53,409 nucleotides of DNA from Candidatus Ruminococcus equi (lineage in GTDB: Bacteria > Bacillota > Clostridia > Oscillospirales > Acutalibacteraceae): positions 1-53,409 of the forward strand of contig JAGHTC010000023.1 of assembly GCA_018065465.1 (NCBI GenBank), in the 5' to 3' direction. The position numbers and the translations under genes are program-made. Position 1 is the first letter of the stretch, and the number at the start of each line of letters is the position of its first letter. Positions 7,870 through 16,906 of this stretch are shown here, piece after piece. The notes below the pieces were generated by a model, which saw nothing but the letters and a program-made list of their open reading frames with translations, was not told where the DNA came from and ran no database searches.

Positions 7870-9081
7870 GAATTCACTTTGTGGGTCGTACTTACTGCCA
7901 TTATATCTTGTTTCAAAATGCAGGTGAGCACCGGTAGAATGGCCTGTTGAACCCATATATCCGATAACCTGTCCTGCTGATACCGACTGACCGACAGAAA
8001 CGCTGACAGATGCCAAGTGAGCGTAAATCTGCTCTTTTCCGCCACCGGAAGAAATCCATACATAGTTGCCGTATCCGCCACCGCAACCGCAGGAATAATA
8101 TTTACCCCAGTTGTGTGTACAGGATGCGCAGGTAGCAACAACCGTACCGCTTGTAGCCGCTACGATAGTAGTACCGTATGCACCGGCTATATCAAGAGCA
8201 CCGTGAGCAGATGCTCTGCCTTCGCTGTCATAGAAAGTTGAAGAAATATAGTATGCGCCGGGAGAAGGCCATACCCAACTTCCGTCTGCGGGTATATCAA
8301 TATCAGGCGCAGGACCGCCGCCTGTCGGGTTGTTTTGAGCCTGTGCTCTTGCAGCCTGTTCTTCGTAGTATGCTCTTATTTCAGAACTCAGATTTCCGAG
8401 TTGTTCTTCTGTCATAACAAGGTCTTGGAGTGCTTCGTTGCTCTCTTCCTGCAAATTTGCAAGAACCTCTTTATGTTCATCAAGCAAACCGTTTAACTCA
8501 TCTTGCTTATCCTTGAGTGTTGTCTGCTCTTCTTCCAAAGCATTTTTATCAACCTGGAGTTCTTCTTTTTCTTTTGAACGCTCTTCAAGTTGAAGTTGAG
8601 TTTCTTTTATCAACTTTTCATCATGAGTGGAAACGCTCTTAACAAGTTGGAGTTTGTCAAGAAAATCGGAGAAGTCCTTTGCTCCCATAATGATTTCAAG
8701 TGAAGAAACATCGCCTGCAAGATAGATAGTTTTTATCCTCTTGCGAAGGATATTCATATTAGCTTCAATTTCTATGCTGGCTTCGATAATCTGGTTTTGT
8801 TTTTCTGTTATTTTCTCGTCGAGCAAAGAAATTTTCTTATGACAAAGAGTAATCTCTTCGTTTACTGTTTGAACTTTGCCGACCAAAGCATCAACCTTTT
8901 CCTGTTGCTTCTCAACAGCAGACTCTTTTTGGTTGAGAACAGCCTCATATTCGGCACTTTTTTGTTCAAGAGCCTCTTGCTGTGCTTCAAGGTCGTCAAT
9001 ATCGGTAGCAGAAGCCGATACCATCATAATCGGTGCTGCAACCATGCACAAGCATATAATCAAGGATAAAATTCGTTTCAA
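7867..9081 (-). CDS. Secreted coiled-coil M23 (LytM) peptidoglycan hydrolase
   Basis: A 404-aa cell-wall hydrolase of the EnvC/PcsB-like layout. A signal peptide (KRILSLIICLCMVAAPIM...SASA) is followed by a long Glu/Gln/Lys-rich coiled coil (about residues 25-240), a Gly/Pro linker, and a C-terminal M23 domain. Zinc ligands are visible as HGALD near residue 292 and HLH near 383, with YAHL between. The domain carries an insertion with four cysteines (CASC...SCGCGGG, about residues 314-333), not usual for M23. The start is TTG at 9081, with AAAGGAGTG 7 nt upstream. It lies 61 bp downstream of ftsX, so it is the probable hydrolase partner of FtsEX. The stop codon falls in a repeated 17-mer. Confidence 0.9.
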   Translation of the reverse strand: MKRILSLIICLCMVAAPIMMVSASATDIDDLEAQQEALEQKSAEYEAVLNQKESAVEKQQEKVDALVGKVQTVNEEITLCHKKISLLDEKITEKQNQIIEASIEIEANMNILRKRIKTIYLAGDVSSLEIIMGAKDFSDFLDKLQLVKSVSTHDEKLIKETQLQLEERSKEKEELQVDKNALEEEQTTLKDKQDELNGLLDEHKEVLANLQEESNEALQDLVMTEEQLGNLSSEIRAYYEEQAARAQAQNNPTGGGPAPDIDIPADGSWVWPSPGAYYISSTFYDSEGRASAHGALDIAGAYGTTIVAATSGTVVATCASCTHNWGKYYSCGCGGGYGNYVWISSGGGKEQIYAHLASVSVSVGQSVSAGQVIGYMGSTGHSTGAHLHFETRYNGSKYDPQSEF

Positions 9082-9142
9082 AATAAACACTCCTTTTCTG
9101 AAAACAAATTTTCGCAATGAAATCATCGTAATGATAAGCGTT

Positions 9143-10048
9143 CTACCAACCTAAAATTTCATTACCCTCATGCTTTAGATATCTTCTGATAGATACAAGG
9201 CTTCCTAACGCACCAACAAGTACGCCCGCAACAAGGAATGCCCCGATAATAGGCCACATTACATCAGAGAAAGGTATATATTCAAACGGCAGGATATGCT
9301 CAACTGCACTGATAACCGCGTTCGACAAAAGTGCCAACAGACCGATAGCAATACCCGAAGAAATCAAGCCGATAACTACACCTTCAATCACAAAAGGAAT
9401 ACGAACAAATGAGTTTGTCGCACCGACAGATTTCATAATACTGATTTCAAAGCGGTGTGCATACATTGTCATTCTTATTGTGTTCGCAATAATAAACAGA
9501 GAAATGATACCGAGTGCAAGGATAATCCAGAAACTCATCATAGTAACAAGAGTATTCAAACTCGTGAGCCTTTCGGCAACATCACTTCTTGATGATACTG
9601 AAGAAACTCCGTCAATCTTCAACATTGCTTTGACTGTGTCGTCATATTTTGACAAGTCATCCATAACAACATGGTAAGCATGCGGAAGCGGGTTATCATC
9701 GCCTGTCATATTTTCAAAAACCTCTTCACCCAAAACATCTTTGTAAGCGATAATCGCTTCATCTTTCGGGTAGAAAGTTGCAGTTGTTATATTATCTAAT
9801 TTTTCCAAATTCTTGCCGATATATACAGCCTCTAATTCACTTATATCATCATCGAGATAAACCGTGGTAACATTTTTGTCCCCAACGGAATCAACGATGT
9901 TCGATACATTTATAGAAAGCATAAGTGCCGAGCCTGTCAGCACAAGACAGGAAACAAGAACACCGATGGAAGCGAGAGTCATCATACGGTTGTTCCACAT
10001 ATTTTTGAAGCCCTCTTTTATGAGGTAGCCAAAACTAGAAAAACTCAT
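9143..10048 (-). CDS. ftsX: Cell division ABC transporter permease FtsX
   Basis: A 301-aa FtsX. It has an N-terminal cytoplasmic stretch (GYLIKEGFKNMWNNR), a first membrane helix (about 22-45), an extracellular domain of about 120 residues, then three helices (WIILALGIISLFIIANTI and two more). EISIMKSVGATN is the typical FtsX coupling segment. FtsX passes the ATPase signal of FtsE to peptidoglycan hydrolases outside the membrane. I choose the ATG at 10048 because AAGGAGGGG lies 7 nt upstream; a longer reading would overlap ftsE without an RBS. ftsE ends 13 bp upstream. Confidence 0.95.
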   Translation of the reverse strand: MSFSSFGYLIKEGFKNMWNNRMMTLASIGVLVSCLVLTGSALMLSINVSNIVDSVGDKNVTTVYLDDDISELEAVYIGKNLEKLDNITTATFYPKDEAIIAYKDVLGEEVFENMTGDDNPLPHAYHVVMDDLSKYDDTVKAMLKIDGVSSVSSRSDVAERLTSLNTLVTMMSFWIILALGIISLFIIANTIRMTMYAHRFEISIMKSVGATNSFVRIPFVIEGVVIGLISSGIAIGLLALLSNAVISAVEHILPFEYIPFSDVMWPIIGAFLVAGVLVGALGSLVSIRRYLKHEGNEILGW

Positions 10049-10061
10049 ACCTTGCCCCTCC

Positions 10062-10751
10062 TTAAATTGCGACCATTTCGGGGGCAACGCCTGTGTCGGA
10101 GATAACCCTGCCGTCATCTATTTTTATACAACGCTTTGAGAAATTCTCAACAAGATTATGCTCGTGAGTAACTACCAAAACGGTTGTACCTCTTTTGTTT
10201 ATTTCGGACAAGAGTTGCATAATCTCGAAAGACATTTCGGGGTCAACGTTACCTGTCGGCTCGTCCGCAATAATAAGCGACGGGTTATTTACAAGCGCTC
10301 TTGCAAGGGCAACACGCTGTTGCTCACCGCCGGAGAGTTCACTCGGGTGGTCATTTGCCTTGTCTTTGAGTCCGACAAGTTCGAGGATATACGGAACTCT
10401 TTTCTTTATTGTTGCGTTTTTCTTGCCTATGCAACGCATAGCAAAAGCAACATTTTCATATACAGTCATTTTGCTGATAAGGCGGAAATCCTGAAAAACT
10501 ATGCCCATAGTACGACGCAAATACGGAACTTTTCTCCTTTTGAGTTTTTCAAGGTGCATATCATTGACTATAATAGAGCCTTTTGTCGGGCTTTCTTCGT
10601 GCATTATAAGTTTCAAAAATGTGCTTTTACCTGCACCGGATGCGCCGACAATGAAGACAAATTCGCCTTTCGCGATACTCAAAGTAACATTATCAAGTGC
10701 TTTGGTACCGTTAGATGAATATATTTTTGTCACATTGTGAAATTCTATCAT
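10062..10751 (-). CDS. ftsE: Cell division ATP-binding protein FtsE
   Basis: A 229-aa ABC ATPase. Walker A is GASGAGKST (residues 36-44), the Q-loop region is GIVFQDFRL, the signature is LSGGEQQRVALARAL, and Walker B is LIIADEPTGNVD, with the H-loop in VVTHEH. TGNVDPEMS and RTMGIVFQDFRL are characteristic of FtsE. It forms the cytoplasmic half of FtsEX. It lies 55 bp downstream of the PucR-type regulator gene with no terminator seen, so some read-through is possible. Confidence 0.96.
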   Translation of the reverse strand: MIEFHNVTKIYSSNGTKALDNVTLSIAKGEFVFIVGASGAGKSTFLKLIMHEESPTKGSIIVNDMHLEKLKRRKVPYLRRTMGIVFQDFRLISKMTVYENVAFAMRCIGKKNATIKKRVPYILELVGLKDKANDHPSELSGGEQQRVALARALVNNPSLIIADEPTGNVDPEMSFEIMQLLSEINKRGTTVLVVTHEHNLVENFSKRCIKIDDGRVISDTGVAPEMVAI

Positions 10752-10806
10752 ACTAACATTCCCTATCTTTATTGTTTCTGTTTATCTGTTTCTGTTTTAT
10801 ACTATA

Positions 10807-11892
10807 TTAGTATTTTGTCGGATTGGAGGTGAGATACTTCTTAACCATAAGTGCTACTTTGAAAACAATCGCGTCTTCAAATTCTCTAAGGTCAAGACCT
10901 GTTAACTTTTTGATTTTCTCAAGACGATAAACCAGTGTGTTTCTATGTACAAAAAGTTTTCTTGATGTTTCGGAAACATTGAGGTTATTCTCAAAGAACT
11001 TTTGAATAGTAAAAAGTGTTTCCTGGTCTAAACTGTCGATAGAGCCACGCTTGAAAACTTCTTTTAAGAACATATCGCAAAGAGTTGTCGGAAGCTGGTA
11101 TACAAGTCTTGCAATACCCAGATTGTCGTAACTTCTTATAGTACGCTCGGTGTCGAAAACTTTACCTACTTCCAAAGCAACCTGTGCCTCTTTGAAAGAA
11201 TGTGCAAGGTCTTTTATGCCGACAACGGTAGTGCCGATACCGACAAGGCAGTGTGTGTAGAATTCTGTCGAAAGTGTATCAACAATAGAACCTGCAAGTT
11301 TTTCGAGGTCTTTTGAGTCGATACCCTGCTTGATTTCCTTAACAAGTGCGATATCGGTTTCATTTATATTGATAACAAAATCTTTTGTTTTGTCGGGGAA
11401 AAGATTTTGTACTACATCAAAAGCGGAAACATCGGTTTTTGAAGTGATTTTAATGAGCATTACAACACGGCTTACTTCACTGTTAAAGCGAAGTTCTCTC
11501 GCTTTGAGGTAGATATCGCCGGGGAGAATATTGTCGAGAATAACATTTTTAATAAAATTGCTTCTGTCGTATTTCTCATCGTAATACTGCTTTATGCTCG
11601 CAAGAGAAACCGATAAAAGTTGAACATATTTCTGTGCTATGTCATCATTACCCGATACGAAAACCGCATATTCGGCACGGGAAGATGAACCGAAAGATTT
11701 GAAAGTATGCCCGTTGATAACAAAAGGAACGGTAGCAGAAAGAGTCTCGGAGTTGATACTCTCGTTTACCTCACCGATTCTGCCGAGTTCCGAACAAGCA
11801 ATAACAACGGAAGTTTCATCGACAACGCCTATCGTTCTGTCAATGGCATCTTTCATCTGATGAATTACGCTCTGAAAAAGTCTGTTTGACAT
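10807..11892 (-). CDS. PucR/CdaR-type transcriptional regulator
   Basis: A 361-aa regulator with a C-terminal PucR-type helix-turn-helix (LNVSETSRKLFVHRNTLVYRLEKIKKLTGLD, about residues 305-335) and a middle region resembling the CdaR GGDEF-like domain. The extreme N-terminus may be a sensory domain. GGAGGG lies 6 nt before the ATG. In Clostridia this kind of regulator is often found beside the UgpC/MsmK-type ATPase, as here, which hints at control of sugar uptake. The ligand is unknown. It has its own promoter at 11973-12001. Confidence 0.85.
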   Translation of the reverse strand: MSNRLFQSVIHQMKDAIDRTIGVVDETSVVIACSELGRIGEVNESINSETLSATVPFVINGHTFKSFGSSSRAEYAVFVSGNDDIAQKYVQLLSVSLASIKQYYDEKYDRSNFIKNVILDNILPGDIYLKARELRFNSEVSRVVMLIKITSKTDVSAFDVVQNLFPDKTKDFVININETDIALVKEIKQGIDSKDLEKLAGSIVDTLSTEFYTHCLVGIGTTVVGIKDLAHSFKEAQVALEVGKVFDTERTIRSYDNLGIARLVYQLPTTLCDMFLKEVFKRGSIDSLDQETLFTIQKFFENNLNVSETSRKLFVHRNTLVYRLEKIKKLTGLDLREFEDAIVFKVALMVKKYLTSNPTKY

Positions 11893-11972
11893 AGTTACCC
11901 TCCAAAAAATAAAATAGTCAAAATACCGAACGATTTGGTGTTTTCAATAGAAAATACACCTATTACATATAC

Positions 11973-12001
11973 ATTTTACACAAAAACCATATAAAAATCA
12001 A
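11973..12001 (-). promoter_or_regulatory. Promoter of the PucR-type regulator
   Basis: Minus-strand -35 TTGATT (11996-12001), 17-nt spacer and -10 TAAAAT (11973-11978). A leader of roughly 75 nt precedes the ATG at 11892. Confidence 0.65.
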
Positions 12002-12298
12002 CCTTTTTTTCAAAATCAGTCGGTAAAATAGCCATTTATGAACAAAATAATAATAAATTATTCATATTTATTGCACAAAGGTAAAATTCACAAAATTATT
12101 CGCAATTTGCACAAAAGGGCAAAAAAATCCCTTTGCAATCGCATTTTCAACAACTGCAAAGGGCAAAATAACCAAAAGCAAATTAGAAGTTTTGTAAATA
12201 TTTTCGACAAAAAAGCCGTATAATTACAAAATTGCAAATTTTTTGTGAACAAAATTTTTCAGTGCAAAAAAGAGCAAAAAGACAAATAAAATATAAAA
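12002..12298. other. AT-rich gene-free interval
   Basis: Part of the 442-bp gap between the regulator and ugpC-type genes. It is very AT-rich. The only clear structure is the terminator-like hairpin at 12121-12163. No supported open reading frame or RNA family was recognised. Confidence 0.5.
12121..12163 (-). terminator. Second terminator-like hairpin below the sugar-ABC ATPase gene
   Basis: On the minus strand CCCTTTGCA and TGCAAAGGG (12155-12163 and 12129-12137) form a 9-bp stem followed by ATTTTTTT. It lies about 135 bp past the first terminator and upstream of the regulator's promoter. Confidence 0.6.
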
Positions 12299-12324
12299 AC
12301 GGCTCCCCAAAAGGAGAGCCGAAG
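12299..12324 (-). terminator. Terminator of the sugar-ABC ATPase gene
   Basis: On the minus strand CGGCTCTCC, a TTTT loop and GGGGAGCCG form a 9-bp stem with one wobble, followed by TTTTTAT. It is about 12 bp past the stop. Confidence 0.85.
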
Positions 12325-12334
12325 TTTATGAAAA

Positions 12335-13453
12335 TCAGTTTGTGATTGTCATTTCTGTCTCTTTATCAAAGAGGTGAATCTTATCGAGTTCAAGAGCAAC
12401 CTGAATCTTGTCACCGGGTTTAGCCTTTGAAGTCGGCTCAACACGAGCTGTCAACGGGATACCGCCGATATTGACATACAGATAAATCTCTGCGCCCATA
12501 AGTTCGGTAACATCAACATTTGCTGTGAGCAAACCGTTGCCGTCTGCAAGTTTCTCGATGAATTCGGGCTCATCGTGAACATGCTCGGGACGAATACCGA
12601 AACGAACTTCTTTGCCTGCATAGGGTTCGAGGCAATCGTTCTTGTTCTTTGATTCGGGGAGGTAAACAGTATATTCATCAAATTTGATGGCAAATTTGCC
12701 GTTTTCTTTGACAAGGATAGCATCTACAAAGTTCATCTGCGGTGAGCCGATGAAGCCTGCAACGAACTCGTTGCACGGGAGGTCATAAAGATGCTGAGGA
12801 GTATCAACCTGCTGGATGAAACCGTCTTTCATAACAACGATACGAGTACCCATTGTCATAGCCTCTGTCTGGTCATGAGTAACATAGATAAATGTTGTTC
12901 CGAGACGCTGATAGAGTTTAGAAATTTCGGTTCTCATGTTAGCACGCAATTTTGCATCCAAGTTGGAAAGCGGTTCGTCAAGCAAGAATACCTTCGGGTC
13001 ACGAACGATAGCACGTCCCAAAGCAACACGCTGACGCTGACCGCCGGAGAGAGCCTTCGGCTTTCTGTCGAGGTATTCCTCAATACCGAGGATACGAGCA
13101 GCCTCGCCTACTCTGCGCTTGATTTCTTCTTTCGGCATCTTGCGAAGTTTAAGACCGAAAGCCATATTATCATAAACAGTCATATGAGGATAGAGAGCGT
13201 AGTTCTGGAAAACCATCGCGATATCTCTGTCCTTCGGTGCTACATCGTTTGCGAGCATATCGCCGATGTAGAGTTCGCCTTTGGAGATGTCTTCAAGACC
13301 GGCAATCATACGCAATGTTGTAGATTTTCCGCAACCGGAAGGACCTACGAGAATGATAAATTCTTTGTCATCGATTTCAAGGTTGAAGTCCGTAACCGCA
13401 GTAACTCCACCGTCATAAATTTTATAAATGTGTCTTAATGATACATTAGCCAT
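12335..13453 (-). CDS. Carbohydrate ABC importer ATPase (UgpC/MsmK type)
   Basis: A 372-aa ATPase of the MalK/UgpC/MsmK group. Walker A is GPSGCGKST, signature LSGGQRQRVALGRAI, Walker B VFLLDEPLSNLD, then VTHDQTEAMTMG. A C-terminal MalK-type OB domain (FGIRPEHV..., about residues 285-370) follows. No permease or binding-protein gene is nearby, which fits a shared ATPase that serves several sugar importers, as shown for MsmK in streptococci. I choose the ATG at 13453, with GGAGG 8 nt upstream. A terminator follows. The neighbouring PucR-type gene may regulate it. Confidence 0.92.
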   Translation of the reverse strand: MANVSLRHIYKIYDGGVTAVTDFNLEIDDKEFIILVGPSGCGKSTTLRMIAGLEDISKGELYIGDMLANDVAPKDRDIAMVFQNYALYPHMTVYDNMAFGLKLRKMPKEEIKRRVGEAARILGIEEYLDRKPKALSGGQRQRVALGRAIVRDPKVFLLDEPLSNLDAKLRANMRTEISKLYQRLGTTFIYVTHDQTEAMTMGTRIVVMKDGFIQQVDTPQHLYDLPCNEFVAGFIGSPQMNFVDAILVKENGKFAIKFDEYTVYLPESKNKNDCLEPYAGKEVRFGIRPEHVHDEPEFIEKLADGNGLLTANVDVTELMGAEIYLYVNIGGIPLTARVEPTSKAKPGDKIQVALELDKIHLFDKETEMTITN

Positions 13454-13622
13454 GTGTAAACCTCCATAATACCCGCTTTCGCAGTAATATAATACGAATA
13501 TAATATACCACAAAGATTAGCGTTTTGCCACATACTTTTTTACTAAATATTTGGCTCCATTTTTATATAATATACCCATATTCCAAAATTTTTGCTTCAT
13601 TTATGTTAATTTTGCCCAAATA

Positions 13623-14330
13623 TTATTCAAATATTTGTCCTATTTCATCTTTACTTAATTTTTTTGTTTCACCAAAGTCCAGACTTTCGTCAAGCGAAAG
13701 TCCGCCTATCTTTACTCTTTTGAGTTCAACTACAATATAAGAGCAGGCGGAAAACATCTTTTTTATTTGATGAAACTTTCCTTCGCATATTCTTACCCTT
13801 GCTGTATTATCTCCGATTTTCTCAAAATATGCAGGCTTGAACTTTGTTCCGTCTAAAAGTTTAATTCCCTCTGAGAATTTTAATTTCAATTCATCACTAA
13901 GTTCTTTGTCGGTTGTCACAATATATTCTTTATATACATGCTTTGACGGGGAAAGCATTTTGTGGGCAAAATCACCGTCGTTTGTAATAAGCAGAAAGCC
14001 CGTTGTATCTTTGTCGAGCCTGCCCGCGGGGAAAAGTCCGTTTCTTCTGTATTCTTCGGGCAAGAGGTCGAGAACGGTTTTTTGATGCTTGTCCTCGCTT
14101 GCGGAAAGCACACCGCCCGGCTTGTTCATCATATAGTAAACATACGGCTCATAGGAAATATTCTCACCGTTTAGCGTTACTTTGTCACATTCGGTATTTA
14201 CTTTGAAATCGGGCGTCGTGCAAACAATACCGTTTACCCGCACCACTTTGTCTTTTACGAGTTTATGTACTTCTTTTCTTGAATAACCCGTCTGTGAAGA
14301 TATGAACTTGTCCAGTCGAATGATATTCAT
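13623..14330 (-). CDS. RsuA/RluB-family rRNA pseudouridine synthase
   Basis: A 235-aa pseudouridine synthase that modifies ribosomal RNA. An N-terminal S4 RNA-binding domain (RLDKFISSQTGYSRKEVHKLVKD) is followed by the catalytic domain with GRLDKDTTG, whose Asp is the nucleophile (about residue 103). Length is near that of RsuA (16S) enzymes; assignment to 16S rather than 23S is not certain. AAAGGAG precedes the ATG. It is the last gene of a three-gene unit: HAD phosphatase, DUF4830 protein, this enzyme, with only 2 bp to the preceding stop. Confidence 0.92.
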   Translation of the reverse strand: MNIIRLDKFISSQTGYSRKEVHKLVKDKVVRVNGIVCTTPDFKVNTECDKVTLNGENISYEPYVYYMMNKPGGVLSASEDKHQKTVLDLLPEEYRRNGLFPAGRLDKDTTGFLLITNDGDFAHKMLSPSKHVYKEYIVTTDKELSDELKLKFSEGIKLLDGTKFKPAYFEKIGDNTARVRICEGKFHQIKKMFSACSYIVVELKRVKIGGLSLDESLDFGETKKLSKDEIGQIFE

Positions 14331-14332
14331 AA

Positions 14333-14821
14333 TTACTCCTTTGTAAATGTATACATATTTCCGTTTTGAAGATAATTTGTCAGATGTCCTGCTATTACTC
14401 TGCCTTTATATACTATAATATCGGCATAGGCTTTCTCGCCCTCTATATCGCAATCAGAGAGAGAATATATGTACTGTGTTGCCGTTTTCCCTTTGTATTT
14501 TTCGAGGTCAAGCCCCTGTCGTTTTTGCAAAGCGTTATATTCTTCATACAATGGTGAAAATTCATCGGGAATTACTATTTCCTTTTCACTTAACAACTCG
14601 TAAGCGTTCAGTCCGAATGATGACAAAAATTCTTCTTGTTGTTCTTCGTTTTCTGCCGATAGTGAATACTCCCTGTCACCGATAACAGTTTTATTCTGTG
14701 GCTTTTCATCAAAAGATACCAAAACAAAACATACTAAAAATGCCGTTACACAACATAGCGGTATCAACAAAATCATTTTGATTTTCCCTTTTGCGGGAGT
14801 TTTCAGCGTGAGTACAAACAT
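14333..14821 (-). CDS. DUF4830-like membrane-anchored protein
   Basis: A 162-aa protein with one N-terminal membrane helix (about 17-37) and an outside domain. The segment with IVIPDEFSPLYEEYNALQKRQGLDL, KYKGK and DIIVYKGRVIAGHL resembles the DUF4830 family of Clostridia, function unknown. The ATG at 14821 has AAGGTGA 5 nt upstream. It sits between the HAD phosphatase (46 bp) and the RsuA-type gene (2 bp), so it is co-transcribed, but this gives no functional hint. Confidence 0.75.
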   Translation of the reverse strand: MFVLTLKTPAKGKIKMILLIPLCCVTAFLVCFVLVSFDEKPQNKTVIGDREYSLSAENEEQQEEFLSSFGLNAYELLSEKEIVIPDEFSPLYEEYNALQKRQGLDLEKYKGKTATQYIYSLSDCDIEGEKAYADIIVYKGRVIAGHLTNYLQNGNMYTFTKE

Positions 14822-14867
14822 CAAATCACCTTACCAATATATATGAAAGGTGAGAAAATTTATGAAA

Positions 14868-15521
14868 TCAAAGTATAAATTTCAATATATCTTTCGGAGT
14901 ATCTGCAAAGTTCTTTACTCCTTGTGCCGACATATCCGACTTTTTCCCGTAGCCGTAGGTGACACCGATAAAATCAATAGAGCAAGCCTTTGCACCGATA
15001 GCATCAAAAGCGGTATCGCCCACTAAAACTACTTTCATATTCTCTTTTGCATTCAACGACGACAAAGCATAGGGAATCAAATCTTTTTTATCTTTTCTTG
15101 TGCCGTCGGTTTTTGAACCGCAAATACAGTCAAAAAGGTCAGATATTTCAAGATAGTCTGCAACCCTTTTTGCAAGGGCTTCGTTTTTTGACGAACAGAC
15201 TGCAACCATAATCCCCTTTGACTTTATCATTTCAACAGTTTCTCTGATACCGTCATAAAGAAAGTTATTTTCTATTCCTATTTTATTATAGTGGGCGTTG
15301 TATATCGGCAGTGCTTCTTTTGCCTTTTCACTGCTCAAACGGCAAAGTCCTTCTCCGAATGTATACAAAAGCGGTGGGCCGATATATCTGCTGTAGTCAG
15401 ACATATCGGGGATAGGCTTTTTCATATCCGTCAAAGTCAGTTCTATACATTTTCTGATACCCTCTGCACTTTGGGTTATTGTACCGTCCAGGTCAAAAAG
15501 CACAATATCGTATTTGTTCAA
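14868..15521 (-). CDS. HAD-superfamily phosphatase
   Basis: A 217-aa HAD subfamily IA hydrolase (Gph/PpaX-like). Motif I is FDLDGTITQS (nucleophile Asp near residue 8), motif II VCSSKN, motif III GTRKDKKDLI and motif IV VGDTAFD. A helical cap lies between motifs I and II. Such enzymes dephosphorylate small metabolites; the substrate is not predictable. The start is a TTG at 15521 with AGAAGG 8 nt upstream; a second TTG 9 bp upstream would leave no spacing. First gene of the unit with DUF4830 and the RsuA-type gene, divergent from ychF. Confidence 0.88.
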   Translation of the reverse strand: MNKYDIVLFDLDGTITQSAEGIRKCIELTLTDMKKPIPDMSDYSRYIGPPLLYTFGEGLCRLSSEKAKEALPIYNAHYNKIGIENNFLYDGIRETVEMIKSKGIMVAVCSSKNEALAKRVADYLEISDLFDCICGSKTDGTRKDKKDLIPYALSSLNAKENMKVVLVGDTAFDAIGAKACSIDFIGVTYGYGKKSDMSAQGVKNFADTPKDILKFIL

Positions 15522-15615
15522 AATTTTCAACCTTCTTGAAATTACTCTTTATTTTGGCTTTTTCTTATGCTATAATACTATAAAATACGATTTATCGCAA
15601 CAAGGAGTTTTATAT

Positions 15616-16710
15616 ATGAAATTAGGAATCGTAGGTTTGCCGAATGTCGGCAAAAGCACTTTGTTCAACGCAATTACCAACGCAAAGGCGCAGTCTGCTA
15701 ACTATCCTTTCTGCACCATAGAGCCGAATGTCGGCATCGTTTCCGTTCCCGACAAAAGGCTTGACAAATTAGCAGAAATTTATTCACCCGAAAAATACAC
15801 CCCCGCAACCATTGAATTTGTTGATATTGCAGGCCTTGTTAAGGGAGCATCAAAAGGCGAGGGACTGGGCAACAAATTCCTTTCGAATATTCGAGAATGT
15901 GATGCTATCGTTCATGTTGTCAGATGTTTTGACAATGACGATATCATCCATGTTGAGGGCAGCGTTGACCCCGAAAGAGATATCGACACGATTAACCTTG
16001 AACTTATTCTCTCCGATGCAGAACTCGTTACAAGGCGTATCGACAAGGCTATGAAGATGGTAAAAGGCGACAAAAAATATCAGGCGGAAGCAGACTTTTT
16101 CAAAAGAGTACTTGACGCCTTAAATGACGGAAAAACTGCCCGCACCGTTGAATGTACCGATGACGAAAAGAAACTTCTTTCGGAAGTCGCTTTGCTTACA
16201 AACAAGCCTGTTATCTACGCCGCAAATATGAGCGAAGATGACTTTGCAAACGGAATCGAAAATAACGAAAGGCTGAAAAGAGTTAAAGAAATCGCAAGTG
16301 AGGAAAATGCCGCAGTTCTTCCCATCTGTGCCGAACTCGAAGCCGAAATAGTTGAAATGGACAAAGAGGAAAAAGAACTTTTCCTTTCCGATATGGGACT
16401 TTCGCAGTCCGGTCTTGACAGACTTATCAACGAATGTTATGCCCTTTTAGGACTTATCTCTTACCTTACCGCAGGTAAACCCGAAGTCCGTGCTTGGACA
16501 ATCAAAAACGGTACAAAAGCTCCGCAGGCAGCAGGAAAAATCCACTCTGACTTTGAGCGCGGTTTCATCCGTGCGGAAGTAATCGCCTTTGATGACCTTA
16601 TCGCCTGTGGCAGTATGACAGCAGCAAAGGAAAAAGGACTTGTCCGCTCCGAGGGAAAAGAATATGTTATGAAAGACGGAGATGTCGTTTTATTTAGATT
16701 TAACGTGTAA
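15616..16710 (+). CDS. ychF: Redox-regulated ATPase YchF
   Basis: A 364-aa Obg-family P-loop protein, the usual length of YchF/OLA1. G1 is GLPNVGKST (residues 8-16), switch regions include [10 protein letters not shown] and [17 protein letters not shown], and the altered G4 reads NMSE, the change that gives ATP preference. A coiled coil follows, with a C-terminal TGS domain. AAGGAG lies 9 nt before the ATG at 15616. A TATAAT at 15571-15576 is a likely -10, though the -35 is poor. A long terminator follows. Confidence 0.96.
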   Translation: MKLGIVGLPNVGKSTLFNAITNAKAQSANYPFCTIEPNVGIVSVPDKRLDKLAEIYSPEKYTPATIEFVDIAGLVKGASKGEGLGNKFLSNIRECDAIVHVVRCFDNDDIIHVEGSVDPERDIDTINLELILSDAELVTRRIDKAMKMVKGDKKYQAEADFFKRVLDALNDGKTARTVECTDDEKKLLSEVALLTNKPVIYAANMSEDDFANGIENNERLKRVKEIASEENAAVLPICAELEAEIVEMDKEEKELFLSDMGLSQSGLDRLINECYALLGLISYLTAGKPEVRAWTIKNGTKAPQAAGKIHSDFERGFIRAEVIAFDDLIACGSMTAAKEKGLVRSEGKEYVMKDGDVVLFRFNV

Positions 16711-16718
16711 AATATCAG

Positions 16719-16760
16719 TTTTCAAGACCTTTTTGGTAAGCACTAAAAAGGTCTTGAAAA
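16719..16760 (+). terminator. ychF terminator
   Basis: A perfect 16-bp inverted repeat, TTTTCAAGACCTTTTT (16719-16734) and its complement (16745-16760), with a 10-nt loop. Its 3' arm overlaps the -35 of the tRNA-Thr promoter. Confidence 0.8.
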
Positions 16761-16782
16761 TTCACTTTCCTTATTATATAAT
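16754..16782 (+). promoter_or_regulatory. Promoter of tRNA-Thr
   Basis: -35 TTGAAA (16754-16759), 17-nt spacer, -10 TATAAT (16777-16782), with the tRNA beginning 16 nt after the -10. Confidence 0.8.
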
Positions 16783-16798
16783 GTTACGGTAATATTTT

Positions 16799-16874
16799 GC
16801 TGGAGTAGCTCAGTCGGTAGAGCAGCTGATTCGTAATCAGCAGGTCGCGTGTTCAAGTCACGTCTTCAGCTCCA
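16799..16874 (+). tRNA. tRNA-Thr (anticodon CGT)
   Basis: A complete 76-nt cloverleaf. Acceptor GCTGGAG pairs with CTTCAGC (one wobble), D arm GCTC/GAGC, anticodon stem GCTGA/TCAGC around loop TTCGTAA, and T arm with TTCAAGT. The anticodon CGT reads ACG (Thr). The discriminator base is T and CCA is encoded. Confidence 0.97.
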
Positions 16875-16875
16875 A

Positions 16876-16906
16876 AATTCTCGTTTGTAATAACGGGAAT
16901 TTTTTA
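16876..16906 (+). terminator. Terminator of tRNA-Thr
   Basis: AATTCTCGTT (16876-16885) and AACGGGAATT (16892-16901) pair with one wobble and are followed by a T run, directly after the tRNA CCA. Confidence 0.8.

Noticed and set aside
12121..12163. Attenuator in the leader of the PucR-type regulator
   Set aside because: A good promoter (11973-12001) lies downstream of the hairpin, so the hairpin is probably outside the regulator's transcript.
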